Source: Ciona intestinalis
Lineage: Eukaryota > Chordata > Ascidiacea > Phlebobranchia > Cionidae
DNA: 59,546 bases
Direction of reading: 5' to 3'
Assembly (NCBI RefSeq): GCF_000224145.3
Contig: NC_020166.2
Coordinates: forward strand, 498,682 to 558,227
Part shown: piece after piece, positions 42,213 through 55,546 of the stretch
Position numbering within the stretch: position 1 is the first letter of the stretch
How the letters are laid out: the number at the start of each line of letters is the position of its first letter
Made by a program: the position numbers and the translations under genes
Notes under the pieces: generated by a model
Seen by the model: only the letters and a program-made list of their open reading frames with translations
What the model was told of the DNA's origin: nothing
Databases searched by the model: none

Positions 42213-45200
42213 TCACAGGAGTTCTGGGGCGTCTTCCCCTAAAGGCGAAGCGAGTGGTGTCGCGTTCATAAGGTCCCTGGTTTCGTCATCTGACGTCACT
42301 CTCTCACGTGACCTACCACGCATGATTGCGCGTGACCTAAGGTTAACAGCGATCCACTCGCAGCAGTGAAGCGAGACGCCTTGGTTTGATGACGTGTCAT
42401 CCATTGATGACGCGGATGACGCGTTAGAGGTTGCAACTCTTCTGCGGCAGTAGCAAGCGATTGTGACTGACAGCAGGAGGACGACTGTTGCCACCACAGC
42501 AAGTACAACTTCCATGGCTATTGTCCCCTTCTGTGGCGACGGTTTGGGCGGTGTGCAATCCAACTCGCCCACAGCATGCAGTACTGCCTGGCTCATTGCC
42601 GATGCAGGACCAGCACACATGTACTCGGGCGATCCAAGGACTATAACGTGAAGGTTTTCGTTCATGTTGTTCACCCAAGCCACGAACGGCACCAGCTCGC
42701 AGTCGCATATAAAGTTATTGCCAGTGAAATCAACTGACGCCAAGGTGGTAGAGTCCAAGATACTTGAGTTAATGTTGGTCAGGTTGTTGAACGAGATATC
42801 AAGTCTGATCAAGGAGGGCAACACGAAAGAGAACTCGTCATTCATCTCAGTAATGCTGTTCTCGCCAAGGAAAAGAGTCTTAAGTGAAGGCATGGGCTGG
42901 TCAACAAAGGACCCAACCATACATTTCGCCAAGTTAAGCTCAGTTAGGTTAGTAGCGTCGCGAAAGGCAGCGTAGTCGACATCGAGCATGGGGTTGCTTT
43001 TTAAATCGAGTTTCAACAGTCCATGGTAGCCTTCCAACATCCCATACGTCATTTCCTGCAAAACAATAACCTGTACATAAGCAAAGGAAGTGACGACATT
43101 TGCGCGGGAATAACTTATGGTCAACATGTTTACTGTGGAAAACTTATAAGGCTCAAGTATTTGTATGAATGCGTAACCTATTTTTGCCGGCGGTATTTCG
43201 ACTTTTAATTCTATAAGGTTCTGTCGTACAGTCACGATATGGGAACTAAAATGTATACTATAGGGTAAATTTGACCAAATACAGTGGTACGCATTTTAAG
43301 CAACATATACTATATCAGCGCCTATAATTGCCTATATACGCATTACCAAATAAAGCATAAATAGTCGGGGTCAACTAAAGATATCTTTAGTAGGCCATCG
43401 GGTCAACCATTACCTGTATATTATTATACGAAGCGTCAATCGATTCGAGCAACGGCGCTCGTATGCGGGGAAACTCTGTAAGGTTATTGTGGCCGATGTG
43501 TAGCATGGTTAGAGATGGTAAACGTTGTGGGTGAATAATCAGCAGTTGGTTGTTATGTAGGGTGAGCCTTGATAGTTTGCTGCATTGCGATAATTGAGAT
43601 TCGAAAATCACCTCAAGCTCGTTGTTTTCCAAGGACAGAATCTGTGGGGAAGTTGAATTAAAATGGCGGCGTTGAATGTACGTTTAGTGTGGCGTTGTAT
43701 AAAGTATAGTGTCTTGTATTGTTGGCTTATCTTGCGACACGGTTGGTGTCGATAAAGCTGTAGACTACTTTAAACACTGATGTGCTGAAACATGGCTTAG
43801 GTGTGCCGTGTATTTTTACTGATCAACAAAACCAAACAATTGTAAAGTGTAACTTGAAAAAATTAATTCCAGTAGTGGTAATAGGTTCAAATCCCAACCT
43901 AGTAAGACTCTACCTCTAAATTGGTGAGTTCCTTGAGAGCGAACGGCGCAATCTCAATCAACCCATTATCAGCCAGGTCCAATTCAACAAGGCCATGCAA
44001 GCCTTTTAAGGTTCGTTCGGTTAATTCGTCAAGTTGGTTGGCCCGAAGGTTGAGGGTTCGAAGCCCGGAGTGGGAGGAGAACGCGTTATCTTGGATCATG
44101 CTGACGTCATTGTTGGAAAGATCGAGAATTTGTAGTGACGAAGATCTGTGGAGATGGGAGTTTACTCGGGAACACTGACCATATTTTACTCAGGAACACT
44201 GTTCAGGTTTTATCCAGCAGAAATACTAACAATGGGAGCATATTTGTCTTTAGGCAAGACACTTAACACCAATTGTTTCAACCAAGTGGTCACCAATGGG
44301 TTGTTCAAATTTTCAGGTATACATAAAATACCCCACCCGCAATACACGGTAACTTGTAAGCGCGCACGAGGTAAAAGCAGAGCACCTGTGTTGTAACGAC
44401 TACCCCGCAAAATGTCGACTTCGACTTCCCACCAAGTAACTTACCTTATATAGAATGTACGTTGATTTATCTTCGTCATGGCATTCGAGGAAAGATTAAC
44501 CTTAACCAGATGCTCCATGTTTATAAATACGTCATCGGTGACGTCATGTAGGCTACCTGCAGTCAAGTTTAACTCAATAAGTTTGTTGAGGTCACCCATG
44601 CTGTATGATGTCAGGTTCACGATGCGGGTTTTATCCAAATTTACGGTTTCCACCGAAGGGGGAAGTACCGGGATGCGGTCTAGGGGATTCCCTGATAAAC
44701 ACACCCGAGTGAGGTTTGACAAGTTGGTCAAAGCATTGGTTGACACTTCAATGATACGACTCCTACACAAGCCAAGGTATCGAAGGTTCTTTAGGTTGGA
44801 GAACAAATCACTCCCGATGACGTTGATTTTAGTGTTTGATAATTCCAGCATGTTCATGGCGGGTGCGAACATGTGGCCGTTGTCGGTTATTGTGAGTCGT
44901 CGGTTGTTTGACATATCCAGTGTTTGCAGCATCGGGTTGAACCATTTCTCCATAACCGGGGCAAATGTGGTTGGGGTAGACTTTGTAGAAGGAACCGTTG
45001 AGTTTATAGAAGAAACCACAGTAGTTATATTGTCCCAGTAGTTCGACTCGGCAGTAGTTGGTTCCAATGTGGTAGTTGGTCCCGATGTGGTGGTTGGTCC
45101 CGATGTGGAGACTTCTAAAGTTTCTTTAAAGATCGGTAACTTGTTAATGCGATTCGCACGGAGGAGTAACGTCGTTAATTTCGACAACTTTGTAAAACTG

Positions 45201-48200
45201 TCAGCAGGTAGTCGTTTACAATTGCAATGGGAAAGATCAAGATATCGAAGAGCGATCAATTTGTCGAAAATACCGGTTTCAAAGTTGACCGACCACGACG
45301 CCATGTTGTCGCTCATGATAAGGACGTTTAGTTCGGTTAATTTATCAAAGTCGTTCCGCCTAAAGTTGCTGATTGAGGTGTGTGAGATGTTTAGTATGAG
45401 GAGGGATGGCGGGAAAATACCTGTGAACGGAAATGACGTTTACAATAGGGCATTGTTTACCTCACAATGCTGTTTGGAGAAATAAACAATCTAAAAATGG
45501 ACATTACGTCAACATTGCTACAGCGTTTAACCCTAAGTCGGTAAAAGTGCATAAGCCGCGTTAGCCGCCATGCTTCGTTGAAAACTTTAACTTTATTCTA
45601 CTTATAATAACCGGCATATCTGTAAACGTGATAACTAGCAATCGGGGGCATACGGTACATTAATCCAACATGTATACGGCCCACACTATAATACACTTTC
45701 GTCTCTTCGCTTGGTTAAATTAACCGAAGAGATCAAATTACAAGAATATGTTATGAAGCAAAATTTTACCTTCCGGCAAAACAGAAACGCGCGAGTTGTG
45801 AGAAACGTCAAGTTCAACCAAGTTCTTCATCCCTGCTAGCTGTGATGGTAATCTACGAAGTGCGTTGTAGGATAGTGATAGCGAGGCGAGGGTTGGGGAT
45901 AGGAGTTGAAGGTCGGGCGTGGGAATCATGTTCAGTTGGTTAAGTGACAAATCCAACCTCTGTAACTTTGATCTGCAATTTCACACTTGTCGGTTTTGGG
46001 ATTTAAATAAATCTATCGCTATAGTTAAGTATAGTCTAGCAAGGTTACGTTTGAGGTAATGGCCAACTCTGGTCTAAATCCCAGGTCCCATGGCATGCCT
46101 CACTGTAGGACCTCACCCATATAGAATAGAATGTGCATATACAATGTTGGGGTAATGGCCAACTCTGGTCTAAATCCCTGGTCCCAGCATGGTGTGCCTC
46201 ACTGCAGGACCTCACCCATATAGAATGTACATATATAGAATGTTGGGGTAATGGGCCAACTATGGCTTAAAATCTCAGATTCCATTACGTCTCATATCGT
46301 ATAGTCTTGTACATACAGAATTGCTAGGTTACGTTAAGTGTAAGCGTAAGTAATAACTTAGACAAATCGGTGGCATAATGTAAATTGTAAATGCCATTCC
46401 AACGCAGCACATACTTATGTAAGATATTTGCTTCACTTAGCTATAAGTAGCACATATGTAGACATGTATGTTAATATTACGTTGGGCAAAATTCCTTTAC
46501 AATCCGATAATCACTGTAATACACGTCTCAGTAAATAATGGCCGCATTACGGAGATATTGGGCACGTTTAAAGGATTGTATGGATCACTACAATACGTTG
46601 TTGAGGTATAGAGTTAAAACAGGATCGTATGTTTTCCATGAGCTTATGCCTTTTGCAACCATCACATAACTTACACCCGGAATTACACATCACTCAGTTC
46701 AAAAACATTACACTGGTTCATAATCTTAAGTTCCTGTCCGAAATATGTGCTGTTGACGTTGGAAATTTGATATTCTGACAGTTTAAATCCGTAACTTGAA
46801 GTCAATATATGTTGTAGACGATAAAATAAGAACAGTTGGAGGTATTTTCTTAACCAGTTGCTCATGGCCCTGTTTATTTTAGAGGCTGATTGCTACAAAG
46901 TGGTGAATAAAATAACAGATATAAATATGTTTGAAAATGTGGGATATGTTATTGGTGGAGCAGGAGGAGCCACGGGTGTTGAGTGTTTCTGAAAAGGTCA
47001 CGAACAAAATTTGAGAAACACTGGTTTAAGGGAAATCATGCCACGCGTGGTATCTTCAATATAAACCGCTAATTACCTGTCAAGTCCCATGAAGGCTCCA
47101 GTCTCAATTACTCGCATTCGATTCCCCCTTAATGATATAATCGTGAGTTTCGTGAACATGATAAAAGCATGAGCCTTGAGGACGGAGATATGATTAAAAT
47201 CCATCACGAGTTCGTTAACCTGTATAAAATGTGGGACATGAAGTGGAATCGTCAACAGTGCAAGCTTTTGTATAAAAGAACGCCGTTTAGTTACCCTCGC
47301 ATGACAGGGCAACGACAGTCGTTATAACACGGGTGTTGCGTTTAATCCACCTTGTGCCAACTTACAAGTTATGTAGTTTTTATTTATTTAGTTATAGTAG
47401 CGGATTGAACACGTTGGTGGTCAAAATAAAAAAATTGATTGAATCAAATCTTTTAAGCGGATTATGTTCGTAACATTGGATAGATATGTGGTTATTCATA
47501 GCCTTGATGTGAATGTCAGGTGTCGGATTAAAATAAAACACTTCCGTATTTTATACAATGCGTGTTTTCACGCATGTCGTTCAGTTGGTAAGTCCTGTCT
47601 CTCTCCAGCTAATTTCACTTGTTATACAATATATAGTTTACCTGGTAAGCCTCCGGTACTGGTATGTTGGTGAAATTAAGTGTGGTGCAATCAGCTACGA
47701 TCTCCCCTTCTAACAACGAACAACTACAACGACTGATGCAATTGTAACCAGCCCATGTTAGCTTGGTGGTGTGTATGATGAACAACTGTTAACGTAGTAA
47801 ACGTATAAGTATATATACGAGTGAATCACGATATAAGTAGCTTTAACCCGAGCTGGTTCATTACCCCCAACACATGGAATAATAAATCATTTGATTTCCT
47901 TACAAAAATCATACGCCCGTATAATCTTAATACAAAACCACTTCCACCACTACGTATTTGTGGCTTGGAATTTCCCGACATGACATTTTTACAAAGCTGG
48001 ATGTAAAGGATATACAACCCCAGTGTTCATACGTTAATACTAAGTTACTGATTTATGACAATAGGTTTATGCCTCATTTATATTTGCACACAAAATAAAA
48101 ATAATCAACGTATTTGTATTTGTTGTTTATACGAAAGTCACGAAACATGATAAACAAAAACCCATTAACCCTTTGACCGTTGACCTTGTGTAATATGACC

Positions 48201-48941
48201 TCCAGACAGAGGACCTAAGTAACCCCATGACCCCATTGCTTACCAACCCTTCTATAAACGAGTGTGCTGTACACAAGTATATAGTAGGGTGGTCCACATA
48301 GACAGGGAGAAAGTAGAATGTTGGCGTCGTTTTATTGAGGTAAGTGCATTGGGAGAAATTCTGAGCAATTTGAGTATAGCTGTCAATCATTGTAATGCTT
48401 TCAACTTGGCGGGCGATGTTTTATGGATTGATTGCCAAGACCGCGAAGCTTTGAAACGGGGATTTGACATGTATTGTACACATATTAAACTTGATGCGGC
48501 ATGTATTGTACAGTATGTATACATATCAAGGCTTTATATCAATAGGTGTCTATCACCACGCGTTAACGAGCGTTATAAGCAGATAATAAAATTTTAATAT
48601 CTTTGTTCAAATGTAACAAATGAAGCTATTCTTGTATAAAGGCTACGATAAATATACAGCAGTGGTTTTTAGATGTTGTGTTACAGAGGTCGAGTCCAAC
48701 ATTCTAGTTTAATCTTGTGGTTAACGTTCGGGGAATTACTATTCAGAGAAAGGTTCATTTGACAAAAAAGGACACAAACCGTTTGACAATGATTGACAGG
48801 TACATACGTACCCCCATTAGGTACATACGTGTCCAGTTAGTACATACTACAACATACGTGCCCAATAATAGCGTCAAGTTGACATAACTTGTATAAACGA
48901 TCACTCACCACGGCCAACATGACATGATAATTGCCCGCCAT
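42213..48941 (-). CDS. LRR single-pass membrane protein, TLR-like ectodomain without TIR, 933 aa
   Basis: Eight minus-strand exons: 48941-48909, 47785-47642, 47219-47077, 45972-45770, 45420-44445, 44145-43914, 43641-43414, 43055-42213. All phases agree; total 2802 bases. Exon 1 gives MAGNYHVMLAV and exon 2 continues LFIIHTTKLTWA, together a signal peptide. LRRNT follows (CISRCSCSLLEG...ADC). A long LRR array runs through exons 3-8 (YLDLSHCNCKRLPADSF, LNLRANQLDEL, RLDISFNNLTNI). A Thr/Ser/Pro-rich loop at about residues 276-332 (SGPTTTSGPTTTLEPTT) interrupts it. The LRRCT is FICDCELVPFVAWV with cysteines at about 771, 773, 800 and 820. A helix at about 834-856 (VVLAVVATVVLLLSVTIAC) and a 77-residue tail follow, with RSR and acidic patches but no TIR. 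The layout recalls Toll-like receptors or decoy/accessory LRR receptors. I cannot assign an orthologue. Confidence 0.88.
44245..44410 (+). repeat. SINE tail fragment in LRR gene intron 5
   Basis: Contains AGACACTTAACACCAATTGT, 'aaccaagtggtcaccaatggg', GGTAACTTGTAAGCGCGCAC and 'gcacctgtgttgtaacgac'. The tRNA-like head is absent. Confidence 0.65.
44945..45120 (-). other. Thr/Ser/Pro-rich insertion loop within the LRR array
   Basis: This part of exon 5 encodes TSGPTTTSGPTTTLEPTTAE, then NITTVVSSINSTVPSTKS and TPTTFAP, with several N-glycosylation sequons (NIT, NST). A short internal repeat (GTGGTTGGTCCCGATGTGG on plus, about 45070-45105) creates the SGPTTT duplication. Clear LRRs resume on both sides, so this is an extracellular loop projecting from the solenoid. 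Confidence 0.8.
46050..46330 (+). repeat. Three tandem copies of a 'GGCCAACTCTGGTCTAAATC' repeat
   Basis: The unit (about 95 bases) contains GGCCAACTCTGGTCTAAATC, 'ccaggtcccatggcatgcctcactg' and GACCTCACCCATATAGAATG. Single, more diverged copies lie near 17630-17700, 18085-18140, 26310-26450 and 27835-27900. It is located in intron 3 of the LRR gene. Confidence 0.75.
46870..47015 (+). repeat. Dispersed repeat of the AATAAAATAACAGATGT family, in LRR gene intron 3
   Basis: Contains CTACAAAGTGGTGAATAAAA, TATTGGTGGAGCAGGAGGAG and 'ccacgggtgttgagtgtttct'. It is nearly collinear with the copy at about 880-1035. Confidence 0.65.
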
Positions 48942-50277
48942 CTTTTAACGGTGTTTTAACGAAGTGATGATAGCAGCATGTTCCTAACTAACTTGTACAA
49001 CAACATTATTGTTAAACCTGTAAGTATATAACGTTATGCTTGTAATGATGGGGAAAGGTTTTGGAATACAAATTACTTTATTAATAAACGTTTTATTGTT
49101 TTATAAACGTTTCATCCGCCATGCAGTAACTATATAATGAGACTGTATTTGCCTATTTATATGTGAGGGAACCTGCTGTTTGTAACTTGTAAAATAAATC
49201 GCTGGGTTTAAAAATCATACTAGAAATGTTGCTGCTGTTGCTGCTGTTGACTAGGCATAACGTATCTTCTGGTTATAAAATAAAGCGTCTAACTTATCCG
49301 TGTTAACTAATAGATGGTAAACATTAACCGTGTACAATATATAACAGGTAACCATATGTGGCTATTTCTGTACAACGTGGATATTCATTGGCGTCCCATA
49401 GTAGTAGATTAGTATGTAGGAGTGGAATCATCGTAACTCGATCATGGGAGCGGTTACAAGGAAATTTTAAACGGATACAGTTGGCTGGTAGGTTTATACG
49501 TCATGTACTAATATTAGTTAAACACTGCATATGCTGGTACCAACGTCGCTGCTTGTACAACATGAAACAGTCCAGTCCGTTAAACAGCATCGTATACATG
49601 CGCTAAACTTACATTATGCTGTGTATCAAAGCTTTAATAAATCATTAATATGCTGTATATGAACTGCGGCATATGGTGCTTTACTATGAAACAGTATCCT
49701 CATAGTAGGGACACTACATACACTGTACTGTATATTCTCTTACGCATAATAACTGTAGTAGCAACACAGCAACACTAGCTATAAACCACATATGTAGTAA
49801 CTGAATAAGCGTAACTACCAGCCATAATCTGTATTGTACACAACACATAGCAAAAGCAACGCTTACTGCTTCAATCGAGCGAACTAATTGTGAAAGGAAG
49901 CGATCAAAACGATGGCTCATGTACATAGCTGACTGTAGCCACGTTTGCCAATGACGATGTACAAGTGCTTTTCCAATATCGTTTTATTTACACAGTAAAT
50001 ACGGTGAGTAATATAACCAGAGGGAAAGTTGAAGACTTGAGATTTAATATGGATAACATTGTTACCAACGACCTAACATCAAGGTTTAACCTTCACCTAT
50101 TTATCTTCTCAATTATAAAGCAGACGTTAAATAATAACCGTTGGTTTTATAAACTTTATTCGATTCGTATCGGAATGAATGACGTTTAACGTTATATCCA
50201 TTGTCTGTTTGTTGAGTTGTTTTGGCTTAAAAAGCTTCTAATATAGTCATGAATTTTGAACCAATTATTTGATACAG

Positions 50278-50452
50278 AGTAGCGTGGGATAAGACGAGAC
50301 ACCTTTTAACACGATCGTGTTTTAACAACTCACAACGGTCTATGGTAGTCGTGAAGATGCGGTTTTATAATTCTTTGAATCTTCTTTGTTTACCACCAAG
50401 TGAGACAGGAAAATAGAATGAAAAGGTGTCCCATCTTACCCTAACTTTGTAT
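50278..50452 (+). repeat. MITE-like dispersed element, copy
   Basis: Left end AGCGTGGGATAAGACGAGAC, internal TCTATGGTAGTCGTGAAGAT and TTGTTTACCACCAAGTGAGA, right end GTGTCCCATCTTACCCTAAC. Nearly full length. Confidence 0.75.
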
Positions 50453-51654
50453 ATATATGAATAGTATAAACATGGTTGTCGTTTATACGTTAATTTCGTT
50501 CTCTTAGTTGTTTTACTAGTTTAAAAAAAGTTAAATCGCTGTGTAATATGATTGCTATAGATTAACTAAATATACTACGCGAGTCGATTATGTGTGTAGA
50601 TTAACTATATCTTCAATATCGGTGAAGCTGTAATTGATCCCAAATGGTTGCTCGACAGCGCGCCGAAGACTACTGGTCTGCTAGGTCGATTTTACAAATC
50701 CGTGATCGATAAAATATTTCAAGTAATTGATTTAGTTTGAAATTTTGAAAGGCCGGACAAGCAGAGCGGTGCGCCGAGCGGCAAACATGTAATTAAAGAG
50801 ACAGCAAGACCGTGTCTGTAACAAGGGCTTTGGCTCCCAAGGTTAATATATCTCATTAAAGCTTAATTGAACCGAGGCGTCTTAAATTGAATCAATTGGA
50901 TTTGACGTTAATACGACGCGTGTATGCTGCAGAAAAAAACAATGATATAATTCAATCAAGAAACTTTCCGTAAAAGCCCCCGTTCTTTACGTTTAATTGC
51001 TTAGCGAAGAACCAATTAAGGTTACAAAGTCACATTCAAGTTTTAAACTTATTATTATTTTTACAATGAAACGCAACAAACTTTTTCATAAAGAATTACC
51101 ACATTAGCAAAATATTCGCGACACCCAGTTTATCAAACCCAGGACTAATAGTCTTAGACAGCACGTAAGGGCAATTTCCACCAGCGTTCGCTGATTATTG
51201 CCACATCCTAACTTAACTAAGCAGCTGCTCAGCAAAACAATTACATAAACCCCAAAAACTTAAACTATGCAAACCCACTTAGCCAACTTAACGTATCAGA
51301 CGTGTTTAACCTAAGCCTTTTCTGGTGTTTCATATTTAGAAACGGTCTTAGAATAAACAGCAACCTATTCAAGCAAATGGTGACATTGAACTGTCTGTTG
51401 TTATATACTAACTCGCATACATCTTCAGTTTAACTTTTCATCCCACAGTGCGATTAAATACAAACGTACCACCAGCGGGGCCCGCGCAATATCACTCAAC
51501 CGCTTATAACATAAGCCTCAAGTTTCATGGCGTTTCGATTCATAACCAAGTTTCCAGGGATCCAAGACGCCCGCTTATTTCCCGTTTTGTCCAAAGACCC
51601 AGTATATCATTACCTACGCAGCTTCCTCACTGACCATTCGCTTAAAATCTATAT

Positions 51655-53240
51655 ATCTTGCGAAACTTTTTCGATTATTTTGGCATCTTATACTTCGCTT
51701 TTAAAGCTTCTGGCGTTCGATATAAAGTTGCATTCTAGTAAATAACAACCCTATTGTGACGTCACATTGCCTACTGTGATGCGAACACTCAACCGCTAAA
51801 GTAAACAAACGACATCGCCCGAGAAATAGCGGGAGACGCGTACACTCGTAGACAAAGCCAGCATTCCACGATGATTGACGTAAGAATATTGAGTGGTAAC
51901 TTTTATGTGGTATAACTTCACGAGCATGCCACGGTAAGATACAACTCCTTGATGACGTCACTAAGTGGTTACGGCGAAATTTGGCAAAACTTTTTCAGCA
52001 ATACTGGAAGCGATGTGTTAAATAACGTGGTTTATTTAAAAGAGTAAATATACAGCGCCTAATAGCCTATGAGTCATGAAAGTATGGGTTCATACGTCGT
52101 ATTGCGATAATTGCAAAACAAGCGCCGACTATTCATTTAAACCGGAGATGCGTCACTTCAATGGTTTGATTGATCCCCCTGTGTTAATCGTTTCTCCGCA
52201 TTCAACGAATGTTTCTTTCATGTGAAGTGAGCCATCACGATGCGCTTGCATACCTCTGCCTTTATAAGGGACCCCCATTCAAAGTGTGCCGGTACATCGG
52301 CAATGAAAGGACGATTCATCGTTTATTCGACTCGTATTCAATCGAAACCGGAAACCCAGGTCTTAAAAACTTCCGCGTTATTTAGAAATAAATACACGGC
52401 AAGTTATATTTGCGTTTATCCAATAAACGCTGCAACTATATTAAAACTAGCCCAGCAAATGCCGTTTTCCGTTACTTCATGTCATTTTTGCATATTACTG
52501 CAGTTTCCGTTACAGAGGAATAAGTTATAAACTTCCATGCAACAATATTCGATAACGTCTTATTTATCCAGAAAATCGTTGAGAACCCGCCAAGATATAA
52601 TCTACTTGTGTAATGATTATAGGCTGGATGTTTACACGAGTAGAATTACAGTAACCGATGTGTAGCAGGAAAGTCATTTGCTATACGCTGAGAAAAATAG
52701 CTGCCCTGCCTTTTGTACCAGCGGATTTGTCGCAGTTTACAATATACACCTCCGCACACCCTGCTTCTATATATATCAACACGGGTGCCGAAATGGCCAC
52801 CCAATACGCAACAACACATCAACGTATACCTTACACACAAGGACCCATATATAGGTGACCAATATTGGATATGCGCGTTATCACCTACGCATAATATTTA
52901 CCGAGCACCGTACACACCGGATACGTATGACGGATCCTTTCACACCTTTAGCTTACTAAGGATATAAGGCTGTCACGTGGTAAGCCTCGCTAGTATATCG
53001 ACAACATGCGTTAATATAAACACTTGTGTATAACATCGTCACAATGAAACTTCCATTCTAACGATTTTCGCGAAATTCCTATGTTCTGTGACGCCATAAC
53101 CGTTTCTATTATTGCCACGTATTCTATTTCGCTTCTAAAGCTACCGCGGCGTTTGATATAACGTTACATTTTAGTAAATAACGACTTCTTCTACAGTGCC
53201 GCGAACTCTCGACCACTAAAAGTAAACAAACGACATCGAC
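51655..53240 (+). repeat. Pair of diverged direct repeats, about 1.4 kb apart
   Basis: Segment 51655-51815 and segment 53070-53240 share the order: 'gcgaaa', TTCGCTT(T/C)TAAAGC, 'ggcgt(t)(c/t)gatataa(a)g/cgtt', 'cat(t)ttagtaaataac', then the nearly identical AAGTAAACAAACGACATCG at the right end. The sequences between them are unrelated. They look like two old copies of one low-copy element or a local duplication. Confidence 0.65.
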
Positions 53241-54292
53241 TGAGTATAATATACACTTGGTACACAACCTTATCCTTCCACTAATATGGCCTGGTATGTT
53301 GAAACGCATATTTCCCAGAACCAACTTCGCCCGCTTTACCTCCTTAATATACGAAGCTTCAATCTTTCCCTCCACCAATCCACATAGCGATTACACTGAA
53401 CCAACGATGTCGCCCACCCAACACAACAGCTGCAACACGCAGCCTTTCTCTCTCACTCTCTACGTGCAAGTGCATCACCTCCCACCCGCATAACAACTCA
53501 AGCGAAACAAACGGAAATGCCGCTTGAGAAGCCAAACAAAATGACGCATACGTCAATCATCATGCATAAACAGGTCTAATTAACAATCAACCCATTGGGA
53601 GATATTAAACTAGAAAACATCACCTTAAAATCAAATTTATCTTAGAGTAGTTTCTGTAGCTTTGCTTCTAATTCTCGTATTTCAAATTGATGGGAAACTT
53701 ACAGCGATACGACAGTTATATAAAACGCCCGTTATAATGCAACTGGTCAGCCAAGGTTCAACACAGCTTAACCCTCATACATAGTATCCTTGCTATTTTA
53801 AGTGCTATACAAACACTGGGTGAGCATTACGCAGCTGGCCGCCGATCGTTAGTGGATTAATATCGTAACCTCGCACTTTCCGGCTATGTTTGCAAACCAT
53901 TCATCACTGGCCTAATTATGCCATCTTGAGCCCACATTGAGGTAACTTTAAACCTATTTGTCTTTGCTATCGAATATTAAACATTGATTTATGGCTTGCA
54001 TGACCACAGCCCACCTGGCGGGCAAACTTTCAACCTCAAGGAATGGAAGCTTCTGCGTCTAATTGCACCTGAGATTCGCACACGTCTTGCTTTCTCTGTA
54101 TACAAGCAAAACAACAATTGGTAGGCGGGTGTTTTTTATGAAAATCGACAGAAGCCACCAAGTCATATATATAGGTTGATTCCAATAATATGTTTGGATG
54201 AGCACTCGTCACGGTGGCATAAACAGTACAATACATAAATAAATGCCACTATCTGAGCGTCATTATCGTTTAAAACTACTTAAAAAATCATG

Positions 54293-54478
54293 GCAGGGTG
54301 GGGGAAGATGGTACACATTTAGGCCATCCAAATAAGCTGATCGTGTTTTAAACAATTAAAAACGGTCTGTGGGAGTGGTGGGGATACGGTTTTAAAACTC
54401 TATGAATGTTCTATATTTACTACCAAACAAAAAGAGAAAATAGAATGAAGAGGTGACCAATCTTCCCCCACCCTATTG
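54293..54478 (+). repeat. MITE-like dispersed element, copy
   Basis: Left end CAGGGTGGGGGAAGATGGTA, internal AAACGGTCTGTGGGAGTGGT and ATATTTACTACCAAACAAAA, right end CCAATCTTCCCCCACCCTAT. With the copy at 50278 it gives the clearest view of the full element (about 175-190 bases). Confidence 0.75.
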
Positions 54479-55546
54479 TACCTAATCTATACCTCTATCT
54501 ATGCCTATTTATTTATCAGTTAAACCATTTCATTCATTCATTCAAACCACAGCAATACAGATGTGAATCAACAACAGCTCCTACCATGTGAAGCTATTAC
54601 TTTCCTTACACGGTCACATACATACATCTTCCCCACAACCACTTAAACTACTACAAGCAACCCCGCATACCAGTCTTATCTAACTTCCATTTATCACAAT
54701 TATCATCTCCCGGTTATTAACACGAGGTATAATGATAGTCTACTCTCGTTTCTCCTCGTTTTTCAGCTACTTACACAGATGTAATCAAGTCTTCTAACTT
54801 ACCGTTCAAACCAAGCACATAATCTTCAAAGTAAAAGCCAATCATTCGTCAACTTAACTATAAGTGAGAGTCGACGTCTGTCAATGCCTCGTATTCCACT
54901 ATTTGCATTGGTTCAACTACGCTCTGTGTTTAAGCCATTGCCATGCCTTTATCGTTCAAGGCACTTTATTGTCATTTAAGAAGCGTAATTGGGCTACACA
55001 TAATCCAATAAAAGATTTCTACTTTACAAACATATATTCAGCAGCCACACTTTTATCTGACACTTTACTAAGTAGTTTTTACCCGTAGCTTGTTTAACGA
55101 CTGTCATTTTGCTGCTAATTCCCTTCTCTCCGTTGTTTTAATTATTCTGATGCTCGCTACCATATTCGAAGAAATAAAAATATGATTTGTGAATCAGAGG
55201 AAACGTCATTGTTTACATAACCTCCTACGACGTCACAACTGGCGTCGTGCAAACATTTTCGCGGTCAGTGTTGTTTTGTGTCTTCTGTAATAAAGGACTA
55301 TGACATCATAATGACATCTTATCCCGGCAGGCGAGTGATAATAAAGAGGTTTTAAAAACACCAAGAACCAGGTATCAGGTAACACCATGTCATAGTTAGT
55401 TACGTCATACGCTGATGACGTAGGTGCCAGGTGGTACTTATATAGTAAACTTCACTGAATTCCCGTTTAAATGTATTTTCAACGATGTCGTTTTGTCGTT
55501 ATATACCCCGCCTTTTCATTATTCACATTTCCCAAATCTTTGCTAC

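Larger units (their letters stand above)
48942..55546. other. Long intergenic stretch, repeats only
   Basis: About 6.6 kb upstream of the LRR membrane gene. I found no exon with paired splice signals. It contains MITE-like copies at about 50278-50452 and 54293-54478 and a diverged direct duplication (51655-51815 with 53070-53240). The left end, just above 48941, should include the LRR gene's promoter. Short open frames on both strands (for example near 49.4, 51.8, 52.3 and 53.3 kb) have no supporting structure. Confidence 0.55.

Noticed and set aside
42010..42369. 119-codon plus-strand frame
   Set aside because: It overlaps the 3' end of the minus-strand LRR gene and a tRNA-like repeat fragment; no splice or family support.
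44478..45485. Plus-strand frames of 187 and 138 codons
   Set aside because: They are shadows of the large minus-strand LRR exon 45420-44445, which has the clear LRR pattern.
48262..48597. 111-codon plus-strand frame in intron 1 of the LRR gene
   Set aside because: The composition is somewhat protein-like, but I found no family match, no convincing acceptor and no partner exon, so I do not call it.
49358..49606. 82-codon plus-strand frame
   Set aside because: There is no recognisable domain, codon pattern or splice context; it is consistent with chance.
51701..53378. Minus-strand frames of 86 and 84 codons with faint mutual similarity
   Set aside because: The resemblance comes from the non-coding direct duplication beneath them; the frames do not start or end at equivalent points.
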